64,000 nt of DNA from Celoporthe dispersa (taxonomy: Eukaryota; Ascomycota; Sordariomycetes; Diaporthales; Cryphonectriaceae): assembly GCA_016584495.1 (NCBI GenBank), contig WAID01000007.1:2404001-2468000 (forward strand), read 5' to 3'. The notes beneath the pieces are model-generated. The model was given only the letters and a program-made list of their open reading frames with translations, had not been told where the DNA came from and ran no database searches. This document shows, piece after piece, positions 44,719 through 56,200 of the stretch (position 1 is its first letter; every line of letters starts with the position of its first letter). Both the position numbers and the translations under genes were made by a program.

Positions 44719-47700
44719 TGAGGCCTGCACTGAATCTCCCGTTCCCTGTTTTCCAGTCAGCCTAAAACGCGCGAGGGGACAACAACGCTAAGGCCTAGGA
44801 GATTTCAGACGAAAGAGAAGGAGGGAAGGAAGGAAAGATATATCAGGATTACCTGCGAGCGCTGCGGGACGGAAGGAATGTGATGGGCGGAGAAGAAGCC
44901 CACTGAAATGAGCTTAAGAAGCAAGCAGGGTAGGGAAAAACTTGAGAACTCACAGGTGGAGACGAGCAGGTATATTAGAAGGGGGGGAGGGAGGTCGAAT
45001 GTCTTGGACTAGGCAGGCTTCGGTAAGAAACAGCCCAGGGGGGGAGGCAAAAATAACGGTCGTTATTGCTTCGGCTGCCCGCGATGTGATTATGGTGTCC
45101 TCTAGCTCCGTCGTAGCACAGAGATTCGGTGAGCTGGTGTCCCTCTGCGGTGGTAAGGCTTAGGGGCCAGGCTTGTGCCCCGGTGGCAGCTCGACGCAAG
45201 CTCGCAAGCTGTAGAGGAGATGTCCAGCTGCAGGGATGGGTAGCGCCCGGGGGAGGGGAGTGATGGGTCGTGAGGGCCTGTCTGTCTCCAGGGAAGGAAG
45301 CTAACGATGGGCGCTCGAGGACAGCGAAGGGGAGTCCCTGGGGTCGAAATCTTCGCCACAGCTTTCAGTCCCCCCTCTGTGTGGGGAGTCTGTGGGCCGT
45401 CTGATATGCTTGTCCCGGTAGACGGGGACGGTCGGCCTGTGCCTGGACCAGCAGTGGTGCTGAGATGAGGATGCCCCCTGGCAGGAAGCTCTGGCTCTCA
45501 CTGGGCCGATCTCGACTGGGCTCGTGGACAGCCAAGGTGAAGGACCAGGTCGCCGAGTGGCCGGAGACGACTTGGAAGGATAAGGTGGTGGTGTAGGAGC
45601 TGGCCCCGGTGGGAAAAATATGCCCTGCGGACACTGTAGCTTTGTGCTGAGTGAGTAGTGTCCTGGGGGGACTACCTGTCCACCTGTCCAGCGAGGAAGT
45701 GACCAAGGACTAGATCGGTCCTGCAGGCTGGAACAAGGCTAGTCCTAAAACCTGGTAGACTGGCAGGAGGGAACGCACAAGTTATGATCAAGTGACGATG
45801 ATCATTCCTGCCGATGAAAAGCGACGTATTCATGTACTACCTCGGTGTAGGAGAAGCTCTCCTGTGTCTGAAGCACAGCAGTGAGGTACAATGTTTATAT
45901 GGGGGGGGAGGGAGCAGGAAGATAATTGCAACCCTCAAGCTCGGTGGCCAAAAGATGGGTAAGCTTCAAACCTCCGGGACAAGTCGCTGTCTCTGAAGGA
46001 TCCCGGGTGCCGGCGTACGGCATGACATGGGACGAGGGTAGGGGGGCAGGGGGGACGAGAAGGAGAAGAAGAAGGGAAAAAAAAAAAAAAAGACTACACA
46101 GAAAAACTTTAAAAAGGAAAAAAGAAAAAAGAAAAAAAGACGGAGGAGGAGCAGGAGGAGAGGGGTGGTGTCTGCAGTGCTAGTGGTAGCACCCTTGCTA
46201 AAGTGGCCAAAAGCATACGCCATGGGATGGGGTGGATAAAGAATGCAGGTGTCGCGAAGAATGGGGAGGAGGGGTGGTGCTATAGAGCGATGGCGTAGGT
46301 CGAAGAGGGCCCGCAGGGACGACCTCGATTGGCATATGCGCAGATGGGAAATGAGGGGCCCTTGATGGTAATCTCCATTCCTGGATGATTCTTCGATCGG
46401 TATCAGTTCCCATGCAGACGGGATTGTCCCTCCAAGGTCCGGGTTGGCTTGAGCACTTGGAGGAGGGGGGGGGATCCCCTGACCAGCGCCTTTCGCCACC
46501 CGCTCTGCCGTGCTGCTGTACCGCCCTCGAGGACAAGGACTTGAGCCACATTTGTTCTAGGCTCTTCCGAGTCCCCTGGTGGTCCCTTGCTGGGAGGCAC
46601 TTGCTCGCTGTTCATAGGGTAGGTCACTGCATGAGGATGGGCTGTACTACGGTGCAGTAGGCCCGTGGCATGCTTCTGATCTTGGGCTCTGGCAGGAGAA
46701 CCCAGGTGTTCACTCTCTTGCCTTCTCCTTCCCCTACAGCAGCACGCCTTGCTTGTCTGCCTCTGGGACAAGCTCCAGGTGAGGACCCACGGGAACGGAG
46801 CTCTCTTGGTGCTGTCATTATGTACCGGATGGATCTTGTCTCATGGCTTTTTTCGGCGCTACTTAGCTTGGCCTGACCACCCTTAGCCCCGATGATGAGA
46901 AACGTGGCCCTGAGTACAACGCCCTGACTATTATGAAAAGCAAGGAAGACGGATTGAAAAATGAACTTACCGGCCGTATGGGGCCCAGAACCTCACTGCC
47001 ACGGCAATACGGTGGTGCCCTGCTGGCAAGGGAGCTCGTGTATGCCGCAACCTTTCTTCTTCCCCCCCTCCCCCCACACGGGAAAGATGCACAGAGGTGA
47101 GACTAGGTCCGCAGTCTTTTTTTTTCTTCTCTTCTCTTTTTTTTCTTTCTTTTGATTTCCTTCCTTTTTCTTTTCTTTCCTCCCTCTGGCGTCCAGACTC
47201 GCCAGCCCCGAGCTTCGTGGGAAGCATCGTCTCGGCAGTGACTCCAGCGTGCCGCTGCTGTCTGGCATCGGCCCATGCCATGGCGGCACCGTTTCTTCCC
47301 GCTCATCACTATGAGCCCTGACAACGTCAACCTTGAGACTTTCATGACATCACGACGAGATGAGCTGGAAAGGAGGGAGAGAAAACAAAAAGGGCACTCC
47401 GCCGTGTGTTGTCTTGCATCAGCTTGATCAGGTGTGAATGACGAAGTGGGAAGCGTATCTGCCTTGGCTGGCACGAGTCCGGGTACACATGTACACATTT
47501 TAGGAGGGGGGAGGGCGGGCCACTGGTGACGGAAAGATAAGTCCACCGGATCATGAGGACCCTTGGGATCCATCAGGACAGGCAGGCGCTGCGGGAAGAC
47601 TGCTGCAGGGCGCTGATCGCCCTGGATCGTCATGGGCAAGGAGGGTCCCGAGACTATCCTCATACGTCGTGCTGTCTCCTGGCCAAGGCAGCTGACAAGG

Positions 47701-47871
47701 CCGTGCCCTTGCAGGATGCCAGTGCGTGCCTCGAGGCGATGGGTTTAGGTTGTAAGACGGCAGGACGGTAACAGCGGGCTGAGGTGGGAGCTAGAGGGCC
47801 GCTGTTCCTTCCCTCCCCCCCTCTTTCACAGTAAGTATCTCACAGAAGCTACCCGTGGATGAAAATTTTCA

Positions 47872-47901
47872 TACTACTACTACTACTACTACTACTACTA
47901 C
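47872..47901. repeat. (ACT)n trinucleotide repeat
   Basis: About ten uninterrupted ACT units in the gene desert, seen directly. No overlapping gene. Confidence 0.9.
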
Positions 47902-50175
47902 ATTTATAATACGATATTGTCGGCAGGAGCCGCACCAAACGGAACAGCACCCCACTGCTGGGCGATGGAGAGGCTGAGACTTCATGAGTCGTGCAAGGTC
48001 ACTAGTATGTAGAAGCTTTGCAGGAGCGACGTGGGGACAATGACGACAGTGAAGCGTGAGAGTGACGAGAGTGATGATCTGCCTGACTCTCTCAACATTA
48101 GCTCAGCCCGTCAGGATGTTTCTGAAGCTGTCCCCGTCGGGAATTCCACCACAAAGGTTATGCCAGTCTTACCCCCCCGAGGTCGAGAGTTTCGCCCATC
48201 CTGGGAGGAACCGGTGAGGTGCTACCAAAAGAGCAGTGGGGCGGGATGCTATTCGTACTGTGCTCAGCAGCAGCAGCGCCCCCAGCCCAGAATCTCCCAT
48301 CCAGAGGAATCGACTCTTGGCCCAAGGATGTGTGCTGCATCGCTACCGTGACAGCCCTGTGCCGTGTCAGGCGGTCCTGTCAAGCTGGGCCCGGGTTGGG
48401 TTGTACAGCACGCAGCCACGTCAGATCTCGATACGTTTTCGTGATTAGCCGCTTCTTGATTTCGGTTTCAGATCATGGCAAAGTGATACTATTCCATCAG
48501 GTCCCGCCCAATAACACGACTGTTCTGCCCTCCCCTCTTCAGCCTGCCCTGGTGGGCCGAGATATAAACCTCTGGTCCGGATTGGACCGGACTGCTCCTG
48601 TTGGGCTGTAAACTGCCATGTCTCACCTTTTCTGTCCTCTCGTACAGTATGCCTGGGCAAGGGTCCAAAGTCTCACAACAGCAGGCATCGCAGATCCCAA
48701 CGCCGATGCAGCATGCACGCAGGAGGAGGGGTGGAGGGAGGGGGCATCGACAAGCTGGAGGCATTGCGTCATGGTTCCTGCCGTCCACAGGGGTTGTTGA
48801 TCGTCGGATGAGCATCATCCCTGGACGCACCTGTGGCTTGAGCGTGGGGAAGCGGCCAGGGTCCTCATTCAGGGTCCATCTCCACCCACCCGTCTCCCCA
48901 GGCCAATCGACACGCGCAATTGAACCTGTCGACGACTGACGTCATATGCCGCGACGGAGCTCCTCCTCCGATGCTCAACGTTTCCAAGTTCCCACAGGCA
49001 CGGTTTGGGATGCAGCAGGACGCAGCAGAGACGCCTGGCAGACCGTCTGGTCATAGGTCTGCCTGGGAGAATCAGCCTGGGGCACACCTGGGAGCAGATG
49101 TCCTTGGTCAGCGCTGCTTGCGCCCAACCTGCAGCAGGACCGCCTCCTGCACGGTCGCGACAATCCCGGAAGTTTATTTCGGGAGAAATGGGGTCATCAA
49201 CATCGACCGCCGTCGACAACCCCCGAATCAAGCAATGATAAACTCGAGGAGGCTGAGCTTGTGGCTCTTGGCCCGCAGCTAAAAACTCAGAACGTTGCCC
49301 CCCCCCCTCCTCCTTCCGTCAACGCCTGGCTGGCTTGGCCTCGTGCTCATGACACTACTCCACGGTTGGGCACCACGGCATAAGGGCAGCAGGTTGCAGG
49401 GCACCCATGCCCCCACACCCCATGCACACTATCACGCGGAGGTTCTTCGATAGCATCATACACAGAGTACATATGCTATGTACTACGTAGTAAGCCTCGC
49501 TCCCTGGCGTGCGCGCCAGGTGCCTTGGTCCTGACAACCAGACGCAGGCGCCGTCGCGCCCCCGGCGAGGCCTCCTCAGGGATCCAGGCCGGGCTTCTTT
49601 ACTCCCTCCTCAAGGTGCCAGCCCCCGGTTTGTCCGCTGCCCGGCTACCAGGGACAACCGACCTGCCGACTCGCTTCTCAAAAGCCAAGAGACTGGGCTT
49701 GCATAGATGCCGTACCAGCCGGTTTCTAGAAGCGCCCCTGAGGTGCGGTACAGAGTGGCAAAGACTAGTGGGGAGGGAAAAAAAACGCCCTTATCGTGGT
49801 ATGCCAGCCGCATGTACCTGCCCCAAGAGATGCAGGCCTGTGCTCCGGCCCCATGTCTTGTCATGTTGTCCTCCGATACAACTGCGGTCCGGTATTGATG
49901 ACAAGCCCGCTTGTACATCCAACATCTTGTGGTATCCCCTGTCTGGGTGCGGATAGACGAAAGCCCGGGAGGCAGCCTGGGCGGCACTGACGAGACTTTC
50001 ACGTACACAGTCACTCCAATGGGTTGGGCTGAGGACCATTCTGGGCCCTTGACGGCGTCGTCCGAGAGTGTAACTCATCTCCGCCTAATGGTTTTCTCAG
50101 TTGTGAGCAGCCGGCGACTAGGCCTAGCCGTCGCCACTCTCTAAGTTTGTTACTAACTATGAGCTTCGTCTCACC

Positions 50176-50195
50176 TTTTTTTTTTAAAAAAAAAA
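50176..50195. repeat. T10A10 self-complementary tract
   Basis: Ten T followed directly by ten A, flanked by CC and GG so that the palindrome extends to 24 bases. It lies in the 7-kb gene desert. Confidence 0.8.
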
Positions 50196-51790
50196 GGAAG
50201 CCTGCCACCTATACTATGGTACCAAGCACGCCCATGTTCCTTGAGCTTATTCGACGACTTCCGAGCCCTCGTATTCAGAGGCAGAGACAGCATCCCAGCA
50301 TCTGTGGGGAGCTGGGGAGCTATCACTACCCTAATGCCTCGTTGTGGCCTGATTTGCGCTCCAGTTGGCCACACTGAGGGTCCTCGAGTGTGGTCAATTA
50401 CACTAGCTGCAAGGGACTATTCCCGTACCATGACTACTTATGGCAGTTTCTTCATTTGGGGTTTGAAACAATCGATTTAGAAAACACCCCGAGTCATTAG
50501 AGGCGTGATGTTCATAGGCTGGTCGAACTACAGACTATCGCCCATGATGGTGGGTATAGCGCAGTATCATTCTCCGATGTTGTGTTATATCTCTTGTTCT
50601 CGTTGGTATCTTAGAAAGCCGTGTAATTTCAGCTGCAGACAAGACATGCTGAATAATTGGTCGACCCCCTCATACGGTGCTCCTTTCACAATAGTCTGTC
50701 CAGTCACAGCCTCCATACGCCTTCGTCCATCGAGACTACTGTATAGCAACCGCCGCGTGTGAGGCCTCGACTTGTTCCTAAGCCTCATGCAGAGAGCTTT
50801 AGCGCCTACAATCTTATCTAGAAGGTGTGCAGCTTTCTTCATACAGACACCGACAGCTGCTCTCGAATACGACCACAGAGACCAAGGACTCTTCGTAGAC
50901 TGCTCACTGGCCAAGGCGAGTTGATTGCTACTGTGGCCTAACCGACCGTCTTTCTTGAAGCCCCTGCATGGAACTGGTTCAGTGCCATCCTCGAATGCTA
51001 CGCTGCACCAGAGCGCCTACTCTCCGAGACACCTGACGGGTCAGAACGTAGCGCGAGGGCCGTCTCTTTCGTCAAGACCCCCTGCGCAGCAGGATACCTA
51101 GCTGAGTTGGGAGCATAGCCTAATGATGTGTGAAGGGGAGGCTGTCAGACCGCCTTCATGACGTTGACAGGATCGAGAGGGACGAAAAGATAAGAAGAAA
51201 GACTGCGGTCGAACAAGTGCATACGCTCAACCCCCTCGGACTGCGAGAAATGGCTTGCGGCTTTCACCAGGTAGGCAGGAGTAGCAATGCGTCGGGCAGG
51301 AATGCATGCATATTGGACTGCAATCTCGGCAAAGGTCGGCGAATAGTCTTGATCATTGTGCGTTGGCAGAAGCATCTGTACAGGTTACGCCCACGAGGGG
51401 GGAGGGGAGGGATGTCGATCACCACTCGTTGACTGCAGTACCCCACTGAAAGATGACTTTGCTTCCGTGTTCAGCCTATAGCTTATGCACTGAAGCCTAC
51501 GTGGCAGGCAATTTCTAGCCTAACGTCATGCTGCATATGATTTCGCTGTTGATTCTTCGACAAGGCCAGGCGGCACAGTATTGGCGGTGAACAGGTCCGA
51601 GTTTCAGCATGGCAGAACGAGACATCGCGGCAAGAGCTCGCCACGAGCTGTAGCGAATGGAACATAGATGCCTTAGTCCAGACCTGTATTCTCTATTACG
51701 TAGCCTCATCGTCAAGTGACCTTCATGTCGTATCGTACAAACAGAGTGGTTAACCCCGCTCGTGGGGACTCTTGTTCCCAACTTGCCAGT

Positions 51791-52665
51791 CTAGTCCTTC
51801 TTCAGAGGCAGAATGACCTCCTCGATGCCACTTGCAGTGATAATCATCATCTGCAGACCATCACCAACCTCGATGTGTCTCTCCACCGCACCGTCGAACG
51901 CATCCTTCACCAAGATCTCCACGTCCCTCCTGGGCAGAGGGTTCTTTGGGCGCTCCTGCAGCGCGTGTCCCTCACCACTGCCAGGCACATACTGGTTCTT
52001 GAAGTTCACCTGGTTGTCCAGGAAGGGCATGATCAGACTGGCAGCGGCGCCGCCCGCGCGGCACATCTCGCGCTCATAGCTGCCGACCGGGTCGTAGCTG
52101 TACACGGCACCCTTGCCGTCCTCGTCCAGACCACCAAGGATAGCGTAGGCGTAGTAGGGGAAAAAACGCTTCTGATAGAGGATGGTCGAGAGCCGCTTGG
52201 CGCAGGCGTTGACGCTCATGGGCTTGCCGTGGCGGTATCGGTACATCTTGCAGATGGTGTCGAGGCGCTCCTTCAGGGCCTCGCCGTCTGCCGCGAACCC
52301 GCACACCGACAGCACCAGCGTCGCATCGTGCTGGTCCGCCGTGCTGCCGCCCACCTTGAACACCTTCGGGTAGTGCCGCGTGTTGATGCTGTAGCCTGCC
52401 GTATGCCGCGTGTCGCCGGCCATGATAGTGAAGTCGGCGCCTGCGATGGCCAGGATCGAGCCGCCGTTGTCGGTGTAGCTGGGTCGCTGGTGATTAGCGG
52501 GAGCCTTCACAGCTACGGGGACCCCGAGAACATGGAGACCTGAGGGAAGTACACTTACGGGTCGAAGCGGTGTTGTCGGAAGCCATCATTGTGGGCTGTG
52601 GGTGCGTCGTTGAGGGAGTAGTTGGGCCCGTTCATGAGGGGGTTCTGGCTGAACATGGCAGCCAT
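51791..52665 (-). CDS. PRE7: 20S proteasome subunit beta type 6
   Basis: Non-catalytic beta subunit of the 20S proteasome core (yeast Pre7, human PSMB1). Exons are 52665-52559 and 52478-51791; the 80-bp intron runs from GTAAGT to GACCCAG. The first AG after the branch (CACCAG) would break the frame; the one eight bases later joins HRFDP to YTDNGGSILAIAG, as in yeast. The product is 264 residues. Motifs include GDTRHTAGYSINTR, CGFAADGEALKERL, LYQKRFFPYYAYAI, GLDEDGKGAVYSYDPVGSYE and AGGAAASLIMPFLDNQVNFK, all characteristic of beta6. The N-terminal residues before YTDNGG are a short propeptide and not a catalytic Thr pro-region. The frame is intact. Confidence 0.96.
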
Positions 52666-53281
52666 CTTTGCGGTATGACCGTGCGGGTGAGGTCGAGCGA
52701 TTGCTGGAGGTGACAGGAGGTCTGTTGCGGGAGTGCCAGGGCGAGTTTGGTTGTTTGTGGTGGGAGGAGATGGGCCGTTGGTGATAGGATCAAGGCTGGC
52801 GACGCTGTTGAAGCCGACCGAGTGAGGTCCGTCGTCGCGTCAGCCTTGCCTGCCTGGCTAACAGGGGTAGCTCCTGACTAAGCAGACCTGGGCGGGATTG
52901 GGAGGTGTGGTTTTGGTGGAGCGCTGCAATCTGTTCTCCAAGCTCTGTGGCGGGCCTGGGCAATCTCCGGGGTAGGGCAACAACAGGGAACGGCACAGCC
53001 GCCAGGGGGGAGGATTTAGGCCAGGGATGCCGTCACCGCGCTGCTAATTTGGGGACCGCGACATCAACTACACCTGTATTTGCTCTGGGTGGGCGAGCCG
53101 ATGTGTTTTTTCTGTTCTTTTTGGGGAGTCACTTATTCATTTGGCAGGCAGTTGCCGCTGATGATAATCTGAGTTGTTTGTTGCCATTCTTTCCCGCTGT
53201 CTGTGTCGCTGCTTCAGGTTTCAATAACCATCCCGCTTGGAAAAGGCCCAACCCGCAACCCCCCTCCCCTTTCCCACGATC
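52666..53281. promoter_or_regulatory. Shared upstream region of divergent PRE7 and STT4
   Basis: 616 bp between the divergent start codons of the proteasome beta6 and PI4-kinase genes. Both promoters and leaders must lie here. I cannot name a factor site. Confidence 0.5.
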
Positions 53282-56200
53282 ATGGCTCGCGACATTCGCT
53301 CCAAGGCCTTGGAGAGGATCGCTGCGCTCTCAGCTTCGAAATCAACAGCCCTCTTCGAGAAGTCTGATCTTGACCGTCTATGTAGAGCCTGTGCTAGCCA
53401 CGCGCACGTCAAAAGCAAGAGTATCTCCAATGGCTCTGCCTCCGTCAAGTCGCAATCCCTGGGGCGGGTGCCCATGGTGAGCTCAGCTTGGAACCACTGG
53501 CACTCTGCGCGCGCGTGCTGACTTTTTCAGACCATACGTGAATACGAAGTCCTGCTGGCTCTCTGCAAAGCTGCTCCGTTGGTTCAGAACAGCCAGAATG
53601 CTCAGAGGCTTACCCGCCAGCTCACCCCTTATCTACTCGATGCCCACGCACAGGAGTTCGCATCCTCGCCCTTTTTCCGCAAGATCGAGCCATCCCCCAC
53701 TGAGGCCCTTACATTTCATGTCACGTCTGCGCTGCTCTGCCTGGGGAACCATGACGAAGATGTTTACGAAACTGTCGCGGCTACTATCTCGGCGTTCTTG
53801 AACTCCTGTGCCCACGCAACCGAAGACGCTACACAGGGGAGGATGGAAGAGGACGACGAAGGAGACATCGATGAGGCGATCCACGTTGCGACTGTTGCCG
53901 TGTCCCTGCTGGGGTTCCTCGAGGCCGCTGCCGCCCAAGCTGACTTCTGGAGAGCGGGCAGCCGACTGTCTCTTGTCCAACGACTGCAGAGGCTGCTAGG
54001 CGAGAATACTCTGGTAGCCGTGGAGCAGGCCTTTTCGACTATTCGAAACTCGCACCTCCATGATCGGGCTGTGAAGGACTGGAAGAGGCATTTGCGTCGC
54101 TACGCCGACAGTGGCCGCCCTCTGGGATCCATATCACTTCAACAGGGGTTCATGACGTTTGTGGCATCTTCGACCTCGCTGCTAGTCGCCGAGACAAGTG
54201 CTTTGAAGAAGAACCATGTTCTCGACCTGTTGGTGTCGGGCGAAGGCCTCCTCAGGCCTGTGACTGCCAGGAGCGGAGATGGAGACACCGGATCCGTGAC
54301 CACCTATGCAAAGATCGTTGGAGAACAGCTAACCTACCTGGATGCCGATGCGGACTTCATCCAGATGGGCACCAAGTCGCAACAGAAGATAGCCTGTGCG
54401 ATCAAATCTGCAGGCATCATCAGCTATCTCAACTGCGCCAGGCTCAACGAAGTTGCGGCAGACCTTGAAACCCTGATGGGGTGGTTAGAGGATACGATCA
54501 CCGACTTTGACCAGATGGCTGACGAGGATCTCGCATCGGTCGTTCTCCGCTCCATGGCGCTTGTCTGCAGAATGTCTCCGACGTACAGTGCCCCGGCCAG
54601 TCGACTCATGTCTCGATTCATCGTGAAAGGAGGTGCACAGAGTCACATCATCGTGACGGCTTCTCAGTGTTTGGCATTTGTGCTCGGCATGCTATCGACT
54701 GATGCTGTTATCACCACTCTCTACACCCTTGGCAATGTGCTGAGTCCGACTGCTGAACAGAACGGCACTGCCAAACATGATTTCGGCATCGAGAGCGATT
54801 CAGAGATATACCAGGGAAGACAGTCCACCGGAAGCTCTATATCACTGCAGCTCAATGGCGAGGAGGAGAAGAACAAAGTTTATATCAATGTCATTGATGC
54901 GATTTGCGGAATAGCGACTTCCTGCAACGATGAGAAGATTTCTGCTCTGGCTCAATCCATCCTGCTGCAGAAATACGATAGGATCAATCCCTTGGTCGAC
55001 GCCAGGATTATCACCGGGGCGGCGGTGCTGTCTCTGAGCATCGGCCAGCTCGAATTCCGTTCCCTTCTCAGAAGCTTTGCGCGCATGGCTCACTTTTCCG
55101 TGACTGAGAACAAGACCCAGATTCTTGATGCGGTATGTTCCTTCTCTGATCATCATTATCTACTTCCCTACTGACAAACCCCGAAGTTGATCACAGCTAG
55201 AAACCACATTTCAGCCAACCTTCGTCCAGATTCTCAGCTGTATGATATATACTGGGATCATATGCTGGACAGCATCGTATCAAAAGGGGATGTTACCCAA
55301 ACCAGTCACACCAAGGATTCCGATATCGAACTTGCAGCCAAGGAAATTGAGCAACTGCTCCAGCCTCTAGCCGTCTTCATGTCTGCAAACGACCTTGCAT
55401 CCAACGACTGGTCCGATGACGACTCGCACGCTATGCTTCGCGATGCCTGGTTCAACATCGTAGTCCACGGGTTCACCCCGACCACAGACCGTGGTAAGAA
55501 GTATGCAGACGATCTGCGTGTGATCGCCATACATTCACCCCCCTTGGTCGCAGAGCAACGTGGCGAACAGGTTGAAAGCGATGTTGAGCTGAACACTGTC
55601 CTTCGCCGCGGCATGAGCTCTGACAGAGAAACACTTCAGAAGAAGCATTTGGCCGAGCTGGTTCCTTCAAAGGCATCTGAAATCAAGGGCCTTAGCTACC
55701 GCAGAGTCATCTTCCTGAGTGCTGCATATCTTGTCGAGAGCTTACGGGCCGAGTCTGGTGACTGCACCAAGGTTCTTTCGTACTTCCTCGAGCCGAGCAT
55801 GCGGAGAAATGATGTGAACAGCGTCATGGACGGCATCACGGCTGTTGTGGTTGAGAAGTATCTGACCAAGACTCTGAGAGGCGTCAGCAACACTTTCTCC
55901 CTCACAATATGCGGCGTCACAGCTGGCGACCATTTTCTGCACTTGCTGCCACCGGATAGAGCGCGTCCAACAGGCTGCGTATGCCTGCGCAGATCGCATA
56001 GTGCGCGAAGTACCCTCGGCATTGTGTCGCCGCTCTTCATTGTTCGCATTGCTGGAGTTGCTGTCTCTAATGTGGGCAAGCTGCCTTGAGGCAGAGACCG
56101 ACTTGTACGATCCGAGGTCCACGTTTACCTCGAACCGCGTCAACGTCACGGTCGAACTATCAGACGACTACCACTTCAGGAAGTACACCCTGAATCGTCT

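Larger units (their letters stand above)
44719..51790. other. 7-kb gene desert
   Basis: Longest gene-free stretch in the window. The right edge of the YTH gene may have a spliced 5' leader: GTAATC at 44852 and TTTAG at 44762 would remove 91 bp, with no ATG upstream. Features are low-complexity: A-rich and G-rich DNA at 46030-46170, pyrimidine-rich DNA at 47110-47190, an ACT repeat at 47872-47901 and a T10A10 tract at 50176-50195. Minus-strand open frames near 50585-50990 and 51145-51375 read somewhat like protein but are broken and unrecognised. No tRNA or transposon protein was identified. Confidence 0.5.

Noticed and set aside
50585..51375. Minus-strand open frames that read a little like protein
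   Set aside because: They lie in different frames separated by stops, match no family I recognise, and 130-codon open frames occur by chance at this GC content. Mentioned only under the gene desert.
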